The notes below the pieces were generated by a model that was not told where the DNA came from, did no database searches, and worked only from the letters and a program-made list of their open reading frames with translations. A stretch of DNA of 64,000 nucleotides, taken from the NCBI RefSeq assembly GCF_014596565.1, contig NZ_NOIN01000018.1:1-64000 (forward strand), read 5' to 3'. The stretch comes from Pseudomonas sp. PSB18 (GTDB lineage: Bacteria > Pseudomonadota > Gammaproteobacteria > Pseudomonadales > Pseudomonadaceae). Position numbers and translations under genes: made by a program. Within the stretch, counting starts at the first letter, position 1. Every line of letters starts with the position of its first letter. Positions 52,901 through 60,825 of the stretch are shown in pieces.

Positions 52901-54310
52901 CACGCCCTGGCGACCGTTGAGGCCTTCGGCGAGCATCTGCAGCAGCGCCTGGTAGTGCCCTTCGTCTAGTTCGGCGTAGGGCGAGGCGCGGCGAAAGGTG
53001 TCCAGCAGCGCCTGCTCCTGCCATTCCTGGCAACTGACTTCGGCGACGATCTGTTGGGCCAGCACGTCCAGCGGTGCCTTGGGGATGTGCAGGATGTCCA
53101 GTTCACCCCGGCGTACGCAATCGAGCAGGGCGGCGCACTCGATCAGATCGTCGCGGGTGGTGGCGAACAGGCGTCCCTTGGGCGTGCCGCCGACCTGGTG
53201 ACCGGAGCGGCCAACCCGTTGCAGGAACGCCGAAATCGAGCGGGGCGAGGCGATCTGGCACACCAGGTCGACGTCGCCGATGTCGATGCCCAGTTCCAGC
53301 GACGCGGTGGCGATCAGCACCTGCAATTCGCCGCGCTTGAGCCGTTGCTCGGCATCGAGGCGAAATTCTTTCGCGAGGCTGCCATGGTGGGCGGCCACGG
53401 CGTCCTTGCCCAGGCGCTCGCTCAGATGGCGGCTCAAGCGTTCGGCCAGGCGCCGGGTATTGACGAATACCAGGGTGGTGCGGTGCGCCCGGGCGAGGTC
53501 GGCGAGGCGGTTGTAGACCAGTTCCCACACGTCATTGGCCATCACCGCCGACAGTGGTACTGGCGGCACCTCGATGTCCAGGTCGCGGGGGCGGGCATGG
53601 CCGATGTCGACGATTTCGCACGAGCGGCCTTCGCCCACCAAAAAGCGCGACACCGCTTCGATGGGCTTTTGCGTGGCGGACAGGCCGATGCGCACCAGCG
53701 GCTCGCTGCACAGCGCTTGCAGGCGTTCCAGGCTCAGGGCCAGGTGGCTGCCGCGCTTGCTGGCGGCGATGGCGTGGATTTCATCGACGATCACCGTGCG
53801 GGTGCTGGCGAGCATCTGCCGGCCGGAATCGGAGCCGAGCAGCACGTAGAGGGATTCGGGCGTGGTCACCAGAATGTGCGGCGCGGTCTTGCGCATCGCC
53901 GTGCGTTCTTTCTGCGGTGTGTCGCCAGTACGCACGGCGGTGGTGATTTGCAGGGGCGGCAGGCCCATCTGCCGCAATTGTTCGGTGATGCCGGCCAGCG
54001 GGGTTTGCAGGTTGATCCGGATGTCGTTGCTCAGGGCCTTGAGCGGCGAGACGTAGACCACCAGGGTCTGGTCCGGCAGGCCGCCTTGTTCCAGGCCGCG
54101 GTGCACCAGGTCGTCGAGCACGGCGAGAAACGCCGTGAGGGTCTTGCCCGAGCCGGTGGGCGCGGCCACGAGGGTCGAACGACGCTGGCCGATCAGCGGC
54201 CACGCCTGGGCCTGGGCGGCCGTGACCGCCGGGAAAGTCTGGCCGAACCAGGCACGGACGGCGGGGTGGAAGCCTGCCATGGCGTGGTCGGCTGCAAGGG
54301 GCAGATTCAT
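49997..54310 (-). CDS. lhr: Lhr-type ATP-dependent helicase
   Basis: Large superfamily-2 helicase, 1437 residues, similar in length to E. coli Lhr. The start at 54310 gives MNLPLAADHAMAGFHPAVRA. Walker A APTGSGKT is at 50-57, the DEIH box at 176-179, the TTPES motif near 149 and the motif VI QRVGRSGHQ later. The Lhr core is followed by a long C-terminal part of about 600 residues. Thought to act in DNA repair. It stands alone, flanked by REP-type elements on both sides. Confidence 0.93.
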   Translation of the reverse strand: MNLPLAADHAMAGFHPAVRAWFGQTFPAVTAAQAQAWPLIGQRRSTLVAAPTGSGKTLTAFLAVLDDLVHRGLEQGGLPDQTLVVYVSPLKALSNDIRINLQTPLAGITEQLRQMGLPPLQITTAVRTGDTPQKERTAMRKTAPHILVTTPESLYVLLGSDSGRQMLASTRTVIVDEIHAIAASKRGSHLALSLERLQALCSEPLVRIGLSATQKPIEAVSRFLVGEGRSCEIVDIGHARPRDLDIEVPPVPLSAVMANDVWELVYNRLADLARAHRTTLVFVNTRRLAERLSRHLSERLGKDAVAAHHGSLAKEFRLDAEQRLKRGELQVLIATASLELGIDIGDVDLVCQIASPRSISAFLQRVGRSGHQVGGTPKGRLFATTRDDLIECAALLDCVRRGELDILHIPKAPLDVLAQQIVAEVSCQEWQEQALLDTFRRASPYAELDEGHYQALLQMLAEGLNGRQGVRSAYLHRDAVTRTLRGRRGSKLTAVTSGGTIPDNADYSVLLEPQGLNIGSVNEDFAVESIAGDVFQLGNTSYRIIRVETGRVRVEDAQGQPPTIPFWLGEAPGRSAELSLAVARLQAQLDQLLGATPGNLQPALDWLTGTLQLNLASAEQLVDYLAPARLAFGALPSQDTLVMERFFDESGGTQLIIHTPFGSRINRAWGLALRKRFCRTFNFELQAAASEDAIVLSLSTSHSFELDEVWRYLNSHSAEQILVQAVLDAPLFGVRWRWNAGVALALPRYTGGRKVAPQIQRMKSEDLIASVFPDQIACLENLAGEREIPDHPLVEQTLDDCLHEAMDSEGWLALLRRMEAGEVRLISRDLPAPSPLAAEILSARPYTFLDDAPLEERRTQAVINRRWSDPQSTDDLGALDAEAIQSVREEAWPTPANLDEMHEALMSLACIADSEARAHESWPGWLQALAERGRASHVQISAERGLWVPLERLTCLQGIYPQAQWQPALAPLAGFDEAWDSDEAVVEVLRARLSAFGPLPLTAIAYPLGLSTAQATQALAHLEQQGYVLRGRFTPGTGQEEWCERHLLARIHRYTVKRLRREIEPVMLQDFMRFLFDWQHLSPSTQGRGSAVLPSIISQFEGYPAAASAWDSDLLPARIKDYSANWLDELCRSGKLVWTRLSARQKSSAAALRSTPVVLLPRSQVTLWSSLTEQTPLSELSLKTQKVHQALSEHGALFFDELLHEAHLLRTELEIALQELVGAGLVNADSFAGLRALITPASKRQARSSRRGRGAFVGGMDDAGRWALLRRSQPAPTEGNRPAPTPPDTLEHIAMTLLRRYGVVFWRLLEREADWLPSWRELLRTFHRLEARGEIRGGRFVSGLAGEQFALPEAIPLLREVRRRPTDGSVIAVCGVDPLNLAGTLLPGAKVPALASNRLVYRDGLPVAAQIAGKLHFWLELDVQAMGDIRSKLIQKG

Positions 54311-54380
54311 AGGGGCAGTTATGCGGGTGGGAGGGGGAAGATGCAAGTGCCGGCTGATATCTCCGTTGTCTGGCAGTCCC

Positions 54381-54454
54381 GATCGCGAGCAGGCTCGCTC
54401 CCACAGGGTGGAGCACCACAGAGCCATTGTGGGAGCGAGCCTGCTCGCGATGGG
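54381..54454. repeat. Inverted REP pair, reverse then forward
   Basis: ATCGCGAGCAGGCTCGCTCC at the left and GTGGGAGCGAGCCTGCTCGC at the right. It lies between the lhr and sugar-reductase starts. Confidence 0.9.
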
Positions 54455-54598
54455 GCCCTGAAGCGCGGCGCAAAATCCCTGATCTGCACTTTACGGATGA
54501 CGGTTGCGCACTAAACCCGCAAAATGCAACGATTCCGGCAACGCCCGTGGGCGTTGTCGACCAAATTCTTGTGCCAACAGACTGGGCCTGCTGACTTT

Positions 54599-55483
54599 AT
54601 GCGAATGCGCCTTATGTTACTGGGCGGCGGAAATGCCCTTGGGCAGGCGCTGATTCGCCTCGGTGCGGAAGAAGACATCGGTTTTCTCGCCCCCCGCCCC
54701 CCCGAAGATGGCTGGGATGCCGCGAGCCTGACGCAGCTGCTCGACGACACCCGTCCGGACGCCTTGATCAACCTGGCGTATTACTTCGACTGGTTTCAGG
54801 CCGAGGTCGTCAGCGAGCAGCGCCTGGCCAGCCAGGAGCGTGCAGTCGAGCGCCTGGCCGAATTGTGCCAGCACCACAACATCATCTTGCTGCAACCGTC
54901 GAGCTATCGCGTATTCGACGGCTCCCGCGCCACCGCCTATAGCGAAAAGGACGAGCCCGTGCCTTTGGGCCTGCGGGGTCAGGCCTTGTGGCGGATCGAG
55001 CAAAGTGTGCGGGCCACGTGCCCACAACATGTACTGCTGCGTTTCGGCTGGCTGCTGGACGACAGCGCCGACGGCATCCTCGGACGGTTTCTCGCCCGGG
55101 CCGAGCAGCCCGAAGAGCTGTTGCTGGCCGATGACCGTCGAGGCAACCCGACGCCAGTGGACGATGCGGCCCGGGTGATCATCTCCGTGCTCAAGCAACT
55201 CGACTGTGCCGCGCCGCTGTGGGGCACCTATCATTACGCCGGACATGAGGCGACCACGCCGCTGGCGCTGGGCCAGGCGATCCTCACCGAAGCCCGTGCC
55301 CTGCATCCGCTGGCGATCGAATCGCCCACGGCCCAGGCTCACGCCGCACGGCCGGATGCCGCGGAAGAACCGCAGCATGCGGTACTCGCCTGCAAGAAAA
55401 TTCTGCACACTTTCGGGATCAAGCCCCGCGCCTGGCGCGCCGCACTCCCGGGCTTACTGGATAGGTTCTATCGCCATGGCTGA
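54599..55483 (+). CDS. RmlD-like sugar-nucleotide reductase family protein
   Basis: Rossmann-fold protein of the dTDP-4-dehydrorhamnose-reductase superfamily, 294 residues from the ATG at 54599 (MRMRLMLLGGGNALGQALIR); a second ATG lies two codons later. LINLAYYFDWFQAE and PSSYRVFDG match the RmlD-like fold, but the usual YGxxKxxxE is replaced by LRGQALWRIEQ, so catalysis is uncertain. It overlaps the next epimerase by 8 nt. The same pair occurs next to oprG in P. aeruginosa. Confidence 0.8.
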   Translation: MRMRLMLLGGGNALGQALIRLGAEEDIGFLAPRPPEDGWDAASLTQLLDDTRPDALINLAYYFDWFQAEVVSEQRLASQERAVERLAELCQHHNIILLQPSSYRVFDGSRATAYSEKDEPVPLGLRGQALWRIEQSVRATCPQHVLLRFGWLLDDSADGILGRFLARAEQPEELLLADDRRGNPTPVDDAARVIISVLKQLDCAAPLWGTYHYAGHEATTPLALGQAILTEARALHPLAIESPTAQAHAARPDAAEEPQHAVLACKKILHTFGIKPRAWRAALPGLLDRFYRHG

Positions 55484-56405
55484 CGGCCCTGTTTTAATTA
55501 CCGGTGGTGCGGGTTTCATTGGTTCGCACCTGACCGACGCCTTGCTTGCCAAGGGACATTCCGTGCGCATCCTCGATGACCTGTCCACCGGCAAGCGCAG
55601 CAACCTGCCGCTGGACAATCCCGCCATCGAACTGATCGAAGGCGACGTCGCCGATGCCGCCCTGGTGACCCGGGCCATGGCCGGCTGCAGCGCCGTGGCA
55701 CACCTGGCCGCGGTGGCTTCGGTGCAAGCCTCGGTGGACGACCCGGTGCGCACTCATCGAAGCAATTTCATCGGCACCCTGAATGTCTGCGAAGCCATGC
55801 GCCAGGCCGGCGTGAGGCGAGTGCTGTTCGCTTCCAGCGCAGCGGTCTACGGCAACAATGGCGAAGGCCAGTCCATCGACGAAGAAACCCCCAAGGCTCC
55901 GCTCACACCCTACGCCGCAGACAAACTGGCCAGCGAGTTCTACCTAGACTTCTACCGCCGCCAGCACGCGCTGGAGCCGGTGGTGTTCCGCTTCTTCAAC
56001 ATCTACGGCCCGCGCCAGGATCCGTCCTCGCCGTATTCCGGGGTCATCAGCATCTTCAGCGAGCGGGCACAGAAAGGCTTGCCGATCACCGTGTTCGGCG
56101 ATGGCGAGCAGACCCGGGATTTCGTCTACGTCGAAGACCTGGTGGACTTGCTGGTGCAGGCCATCGAAAAGCCTGAGGTGGAAGTCGGAGCGGTGAACGT
56201 CGGCTGGAACCAGGCCACGACCCTCAAGCAAATGCTTCAGGCCCTGGCCACGGTTGTCGGTGACCTGCCTCCGGTCAGCTACGGCCCGGCACGTTCGGGG
56301 GATATCCGCCATTCCCGGGCCGATAACCATCGTCTGTTGCAGCGCTTCAGTTTCCCGCAACAGACGCCGATGAGCGTGGGCCTGGCGCGGTTGTTGGGCC
56401 GCTGA
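55476..56405 (+). CDS. NAD-dependent sugar-nucleotide epimerase/dehydratase
   Basis: Extended short-chain dehydrogenase, 309 residues, GalE/WbpP-like. NAD motif GGAGFIGSH is at about 10-18; the SSAAVYGNN and PYAADKLASE stretches hold the catalytic Ser and the Tyr-Lys pair (about residues 147-151). The start at 55476 lies within the end of the previous gene (8-nt overlap). Product unknown; no glycosyltransferase or polysaccharide genes are nearby. Confidence 0.9.
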   Translation: MADGPVLITGGAGFIGSHLTDALLAKGHSVRILDDLSTGKRSNLPLDNPAIELIEGDVADAALVTRAMAGCSAVAHLAAVASVQASVDDPVRTHRSNFIGTLNVCEAMRQAGVRRVLFASSAAVYGNNGEGQSIDEETPKAPLTPYAADKLASEFYLDFYRRQHALEPVVFRFFNIYGPRQDPSSPYSGVISIFSERAQKGLPITVFGDGEQTRDFVYVEDLVDLLVQAIEKPEVEVGAVNVGWNQATTLKQMLQALATVVGDLPPVSYGPARSGDIRHSRADNHRLLQRFSFPQQTPMSVGLARLLGR

Positions 56406-56427
56406 GTTTCCAATTGCCACAAAAAAA

Positions 56428-56518
56428 CTGTGGGAGCGAGCCTGCTCGCGATAGCGGCCTGACATTCACCTCTTCAGTGACTGTCGTGCCGCCATCGCGA
56501 GCAGGCTCGCTCCCACAG
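56428..56518. repeat. Inverted REP pair, forward then reverse
   Basis: GTGGGAGCGAGCCTGCTCGC and its reverse complement separated by about 40 nt, between the convergent epimerase and ompW. Confidence 0.9.
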
Positions 56519-56541
56519 GGACGTCGTATGTTCGAGTTCGG

Positions 56542-57240
56542 TTAGAACTTGTAACCCAACCCCACCATGTAGATCCACGGATCCACATCGACATTCACCT
56601 TGGCCCGGGTGCCACCGGCCACGGCGTTGTTGTCGACATACGCCGTGGTGTCGATGTCGATATAGCGGATCTGGCCGTTGATCATGATGTTGTCGGTCAG
56701 CATGTAGTCGGCGCCCACTTGCCACGCCATGCCCCAGCTGTTGCTCGCCCGGAAGTTGCTGAAGCCGTTGGCGCTGGCCTCGCTGCCGACATGCTCATCG
56801 TAGATCCAGGTGTAATTGATGCCGGCGCCGACATACGGTTGGAAAGCCGATTTTGCCTCGAGGGGGTAGTAGACCAGGCTCAGGGTCGGCGGCAGGTGCT
56901 TGAGGGTGCCGAGTTTGCCGTTGGCCGCACCCAGGGCGGTGCCCTTGATCTTCACGTCGTGCTCGAACGGCGAGGCCGCCAGCAGCTCGATGCCCAGGTG
57001 GTCGGTCATCATGTAGGCAAAGTTCAAGCCCAGTTGCGTGTCGCTGCTCATGGTCGCCTTGCCGCCCAGGTCCGCACCGGCCAGCGGGCCACGGTCGACC
57101 TTGACGCTGGAACTGTCGGCGTCCGGATTGACGGTGATGGCGCCGGCGCGGACGATGATATCGCCGGCCGTATGGGCCTGGGCGAGAGGGGCGGCGAGCG
57201 CGAGGGCGACGAGGGAAGCGCTGAGCAAGGACTTGTGCAT
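56542..57240 (-). CDS. ompW: Outer-membrane protein OmpW (OprG)
   Basis: Eight-stranded outer-membrane beta-barrel, 232 residues from the ATG at 57240, which has TGGAG upstream. The signal peptide ends after AQA near residue 22 and the C terminus is an aromatic YKF. VRAGAITVNPDADSS and YVGAGINYTWIYDE are OmpW signatures. The P. aeruginosa counterpart, OprG, needs Anr for expression, and an Anr/FNR-type site is found upstream here. Possibly involved in uptake of small hydrophobic molecules. Confidence 0.94.
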   Translation of the reverse strand: MHKSLLSASLVALALAAPLAQAHTAGDIIVRAGAITVNPDADSSSVKVDRGPLAGADLGGKATMSSDTQLGLNFAYMMTDHLGIELLAASPFEHDVKIKGTALGAANGKLGTLKHLPPTLSLVYYPLEAKSAFQPYVGAGINYTWIYDEHVGSEASANGFSNFRASNSWGMAWQVGADYMLTDNIMINGQIRYIDIDTTAYVDNNAVAGGTRAKVNVDVDPWIYMVGLGYKF

Positions 57241-57274
57241 GGGGGCTCCAGAGGACATTAAAAAGGGATGTCCT

Positions 57275-57316
57275 ATGGTACGGAGCCGTCTAGGCCGGTC
57301 TTTTGACTCAGCTCAA
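57275..57316 (-). promoter_or_regulatory. Anr/FNR-type promoter of ompW
   Basis: TTGA-CTCAGC-TCAA at 57303-57316 matches the FNR/Anr half-sites exactly with the right spacing. On the minus strand the -10 candidate TACCAT (57280-57275) would put the start near 57268, centring the site about 41.5 nt upstream, the class II activation position. Confidence 0.72.
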
Positions 57317-57346
57317 TGAAAGTGTGATGAACACTTTGAGGACCTC

Positions 57347-57424
57347 ATCGCGAGCAGGCTCGATCCCACACTGCCCGTGAGAACACCAAAGATCCCCTGT
57401 GGGAACGAGCCTGCTCGCGATAGC
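57347..57424. repeat. Inverted REP pair, reverse then forward, diverged
   Basis: ATCGCGAGCAGGCTCGATCC and GTGGGAACGAGCCTGCTCGC, each with one base changed relative to the other copies. Located between ompW and the DUF3299 gene. Confidence 0.85.
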
Positions 57425-57454
57425 TATTTCACAGACAATGCATGACTGCCGGCT

Positions 57455-57988
57455 TCACTCCGGCAGTTCATACACATAAATCTTCTCAGCCTCCATCTGA
57501 TACCCGGCATCGGCCAGTTCGCTGGTGGACGGCTTGACCTGCATGGGCCCTTCGACCCAGTACGGTTGATACAACTCATCGAGCTTCACCCCGACTTCGC
57601 TTTTCACATGCACGATTTGATTCGAAGGCGGTGGCGGCACATGGATGCAGGCGCCGAAATACGGCACCAGCAAGAAGTCCGTGGTACGGCCTTCCTCGCT
57701 GACTTCCAGCGGCACGATGTAGCCCGGCAAACGAATCTGCTGGCCATCGAGCGCCTTGACCACCGGTGCGTCGGGCAGGTCCTGTTTGGCGGCCGGGGCG
57801 GATTCGGCGGACAGTGCATTGCCCATCTGCGACAGGTCATGCAACGGAGTCATGTTCGGCACTTCCGGCGGCGCGTCGGGCGGAATCATTTCCGACCAGG
57901 CCAGGTCCCTCGGCTCGGCCGCCCACAGTGGCAGGGCGACCATCATCAACAGCACAAACAGGGCGCGGGGCATCTTCAATATCCTCAT
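57455..57988 (-). CDS. DUF3299 periplasmic protein of the zinc-linked operon
   Basis: Probably secreted protein, 177 residues, with an N-terminal signal-like stretch (RALFVLLMMVALPLWAAE). It has the family core LPGYIVPLEVSEEGRTTDFL and VPYFGACIHVPPPPSNQIVH, where the Cys/His could bind metal. Its start overlaps the permease stop by 4 nt (ATGA at 57985-57988), which fixes the start. It is the last of a four-gene unit resembling V. cholerae zrg and P. aeruginosa zinc-starvation genes. Confidence 0.88.
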   Translation of the reverse strand: MRILKMPRALFVLLMMVALPLWAAEPRDLAWSEMIPPDAPPEVPNMTPLHDLSQMGNALSAESAPAAKQDLPDAPVVKALDGQQIRLPGYIVPLEVSEEGRTTDFLLVPYFGACIHVPPPPSNQIVHVKSEVGVKLDELYQPYWVEGPMQVKPSTSELADAGYQMEAEKIYVYELPE

Positions 57989-59250
57989 AAACGGATCGAT
58001 AAGCCGTCGGCCAACGATTGGCGATAGGCGCGCCAGGCCGGCACGCTGCCCATCAGCAAGGCGGCGATCAGGATGCCAGCCATGAGCGTCCATTCATATT
58101 CGCTTGGCCAGCTCAACGGCAGATACAAGCCATAGGCCGACTGCACGTAGCCCTGGGCAACGCCGATGCCGATGTACAGCAAGGCCAGCCCGGCGGCTAC
58201 CCCGGTCAACGCCAGGGCAAAGGCTTCCAGCACCAGCAGACTCGCGATGTGCCACGGCCGCGCGCCCACCGAGCGCAAGATCGCCATCTCCCGACGACGC
58301 TCGTTGAGACTGGTGAGGATCGCCGTGAGCATGCCGATCAACCCGGTCAGGACCACGAACAGCGAAATCACGAACAAGGCTTTTTCCGCCGTGCCCATCA
58401 GGCTCCACAACTCTTGCAGGGCCACGCCGGGCAGGATCGCCAGCAACGGCTCGCCGCGGAATTCATTGATCTCGCGTTGCAGGGCGAAGGTGGAAATCTT
58501 GCTGTTGAGGCCAAGCATGAACGCGGTGATGGCCTGGGGCGTGAGGTCCATGTTGCGGGCCTGGTCGGCGCTTATGCGACCGTTGCCCTGGGCCGGCACG
58601 CCGTTCTTCCAATCGATATGGATCGCTTCCATGCCGCCGAGGCTGATGTGCAGCGTGCGGTCCACCGGGGTGCCGGTGCGCTTGAGAATGCCGACCACAG
58701 TGAAGGGCTTGTCGTCATGCTTGACCAGGCTGATTGCCGCCACACCGTGGGCCAGCACCAGTTTGTCGCCGAGTTTGTAATGCAGCGCCTCGGCCACTTC
58801 GGCACCGAGCACCACTTCAAACGGATCGGTGGCGAAAGCCCGGCCGTCGGCCAGTTCCAGGTGTTGCTGGCGGCCGTACTGGTAATGCTCGAAATAAGCC
58901 TCGGTGGTGCCCATTACCCGGTAGCCGCGATGGGAATCACCCAGGGACATGGGGATCGCCCATTTCACTTTCGGGTTGCTGGCGAAATGTTCGAAGCTGT
59001 CCCAGCGGATGTTATTAGTGGCGTTGCCGATGCGAAACACCGAATACAGCAACAGGTTCACCGAGCCGGAACGGGCGCCGACGATCAGGTCGGTACCGCT
59101 GATGGTGCTGGCAAAGCTGGCTTTTGCCTCGGTGCGCACCCGTTCCACCGCCAACAGCAGGCAGACCGACAGGGCAATGGCGAAGGCGGTGAGGATCGCG
59201 GTGAAACGGCGGTTCGCCAGGCTGGCCATGGCTAGACGGAGCAAATACAT
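57985..59250 (-). CDS. ABC transporter permease (FtsX/MacB type)
   Basis: Inner-membrane permease, 421 residues, with one N-terminal membrane segment, a large periplasmic domain (about 45-290) and three C-terminal segments. LNERRREMAILRSVGARPWH is the cytoplasmic coupling loop. The start at 59250 (MYLLRLAMASLANRRFTAIL) lies one base after the ATPase stop, so the two are coupled. It is not a typical zinc importer; the partner genes suggest a lipoprotein- or metal-related export role. Confidence 0.9.
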   Translation of the reverse strand: MYLLRLAMASLANRRFTAILTAFAIALSVCLLLAVERVRTEAKASFASTISGTDLIVGARSGSVNLLLYSVFRIGNATNNIRWDSFEHFASNPKVKWAIPMSLGDSHRGYRVMGTTEAYFEHYQYGRQQHLELADGRAFATDPFEVVLGAEVAEALHYKLGDKLVLAHGVAAISLVKHDDKPFTVVGILKRTGTPVDRTLHISLGGMEAIHIDWKNGVPAQGNGRISADQARNMDLTPQAITAFMLGLNSKISTFALQREINEFRGEPLLAILPGVALQELWSLMGTAEKALFVISLFVVLTGLIGMLTAILTSLNERRREMAILRSVGARPWHIASLLVLEAFALALTGVAAGLALLYIGIGVAQGYVQSAYGLYLPLSWPSEYEWTLMAGILIAALLMGSVPAWRAYRQSLADGLSIRL

Positions 59251-59251
59251 C

Positions 59252-59962
59252 TCAGACCTCGAGTGGCTTGGCGGCACGATTGAGATCGGCCAGCGAGAGG
59301 TTGCGGTCGAACAGCGGCGCCAGGCTCTGGTCATGGCTGACGAACAGCAGGCTTGAGCCGGCCTCGCGGCATTCGGCGAACAGCAGCCGCAGGAAGTTTT
59401 CCCGGGCGTCGTAGTCCAGGGCCGAGGTCGGTTCGTCGGCGATCACCAGTTCCGGCTGGCCGATCAACGCCCGGGCGGCAGCGACCCGTTGTTGTTGGCC
59501 GATGGACAGCGAGTCGGCGCGGCGTTCCAGCAGGTTCGCATCGGTCAGCCCCAGGTGGGTCAACAGCGTGGCGGCAGCCTGATCGATGCTGCCGTGACGC
59601 TGGACGGCCCGCTGGGCCCGCAGTTTGGAGAAGTGGCAGGGCAATTCGACGTTCTCGCGCACCGAGAGAAACGGCAGCAGATTGAATTGCTGGAAGATGT
59701 AGCCGGTGTGGTCCACGCGAAAGCGGTCGCGGCTGCCCGCGCCCAGTTCGGTGAGCGGCTGGCCGAGCAGGCGAATGCTGCCGCGATCCGGCGTCTGCAC
59801 CCCGCCGAGCAGCCCCAGCAAGGTGGTCTTGCCACTGCCGCTGGGGCCCTTGAGGAACAGGGTTTCGCCGGCCTCGAGGCGAAATGCCGGGATATCCAGC
59901 AGTGGCGGATGCCCGGGCCAGCTGAAGACCAGGTCGGACAGTTCGATGAGTGCTTGGGTCAT
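59252..59962 (-). CDS. ABC transporter ATP-binding protein
   Basis: ATPase partner of the permease, 236 residues from the ATG at 59962 (MTQALIELSDLVFSWPGHPP). Walker A is GPSGSGKT, the Q-loop is FQQFNLLPFLS and Walker B is LVIADEPTSALD. The signature motif reads LSIGQQQR, with Ile in place of the first Gly of LSGGQ, a LolD/MacB-like variant. It is separated from the DUF2796 gene by an inverted REP pair. Confidence 0.93.
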   Translation of the reverse strand: MTQALIELSDLVFSWPGHPPLLDIPAFRLEAGETLFLKGPSGSGKTTLLGLLGGVQTPDRGSIRLLGQPLTELGAGSRDRFRVDHTGYIFQQFNLLPFLSVRENVELPCHFSKLRAQRAVQRHGSIDQAAATLLTHLGLTDANLLERRADSLSIGQQQRVAAARALIGQPELVIADEPTSALDYDARENFLRLLFAECREAGSSLLFVSHDQSLAPLFDRNLSLADLNRAAKPLEV

Positions 59963-60001
59963 GTTGGCTGATATCAGGATGATGGAAGCCCTGTGGAGTA
60001 C

Positions 60002-60076
60002 CTGTGGGAGCAAAGCTTGCTCGCGATGGGCTTGTCACATGGACCGCTATCGCGAGCAAGCTTTGCTCCCACAGGC
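60002..60076. repeat. Inverted REP pair, forward then reverse, AAGCTTGC variant
   Basis: GTGGGAGCAAAGCTTGCTCG and its reverse complement. It differs from the other copies in the core and sits inside the presumed zinc operon, between the DUF2796 gene and the ATPase. Confidence 0.88.
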
Positions 60077-60102
60077 CTCCACCACAGGATGTTGCAGTGT
60101 AT

Positions 60103-60693
60103 TCAGAACTTCAGGGCTGGCGCCTTGGCCGTCACTTCCACGCCTTGCTGGCCGCTCGGGCTGATCAGTTGTACCTGAATTTTCTGGGTGGCCGGGAAGG
60201 TTTTGAACAACGTCGCCAGGTCGAGGTGCTTCAACGCACCGGGTGTGGCACAGGTGAACTGGTAGTGGGCGTGGATTTCGCTGTGCTCGTGGTGGTGCTC
60301 GTCGCCATCGGCATCTTCGTCTTCGTCATGCTGTTCATGATCCGGTTCATCACCGAACAACGGGCTTTCCAGTTCCTGTTGGGCCAGGGTGCATTGGGCG
60401 GCGGCCGGCAGGTTGAACAGTGCCAGCGGCTTCTCAAGGCGCGCGCGGGCCGCCGCGACCTTGGCCTTGTCGGCATCGCTGGTGGCTTCGTGTTCAAAGC
60501 CCACCAGGTTCATGGCCGGGCTTTCCAGCTCGAGCTCCAGGGTCTGGCCGTCGAGCGCAGCGTTCAGTCGGCCCACGCCGTGTTCATGGGCCCCCAGGCT
60601 GCCATGTTCATGATCGTGGTCATGCTCGACCGCCGCATGAGCGACAGCCAATGGCAACAGGGCGAACGGCAAAGCGAGAAGCAGACGACGCAT
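60103..60693 (-). CDS. DUF2796 His-rich periplasmic protein (ZrgA-like)
   Basis: Secreted metal-binding protein, 196 residues with a signal peptide (MRRLLLALPFALLPLAVAHA). Two His/Asp clusters stand out, one just after the signal (EHDHDHEHG) and one near the middle (DGDEHHHEHSEIHAH). The V. cholerae homologue ZrgA is Zur-regulated and helps zinc uptake; the P. aeruginosa counterpart is strongly induced by zinc depletion. A Zur-box-like site lies 30 nt upstream. First gene of the operon by position. Confidence 0.88.
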   Translation of the reverse strand: MRRLLLALPFALLPLAVAHAAVEHDHDHEHGSLGAHEHGVGRLNAALDGQTLELELESPAMNLVGFEHEATSDADKAKVAAARARLEKPLALFNLPAAAQCTLAQQELESPLFGDEPDHEQHDEDEDADGDEHHHEHSEIHAHYQFTCATPGALKHLDLATLFKTFPATQKIQVQLISPSGQQGVEVTAKAPALKF

Positions 60694-60722
60694 GACGAGT
60701 CTCCAGAAAAGGTGAATGTTTT

Positions 60723-60740
60723 GTTATGTAATCTTATAAC
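60723..60740 (-). promoter_or_regulatory. Zur-box-like site
   Basis: GTTAT-GTAATCTT-ATAAC, an AT-rich inverted repeat 30 nt upstream of the DUF2796 gene. It matches the GTTAT/ATAAC ends of Zur operators but with a longer and imperfect core. Confidence 0.5.
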
Positions 60741-60825
60741 GAATGTGCGCAGAGTTTGACCGTCTGCTTGGCGTCGCGCAAGGCCCATGGGAGCATGGGA
60801 ACATTAAATCTTCAGGAGCACGGTG

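Noticed and set aside
53054-54514. Long plus-strand open frame opposite lhr
   Set aside because: Antisense to a clear helicase, with repetitive Gly/Ala/Arg-rich composition and no recognisable domain.
59968-59977. CTGATATCAG palindrome before the ATPase
   Set aside because: Ten bases can occur by chance, and its position inside the ribosome-binding region suggests no operator role.
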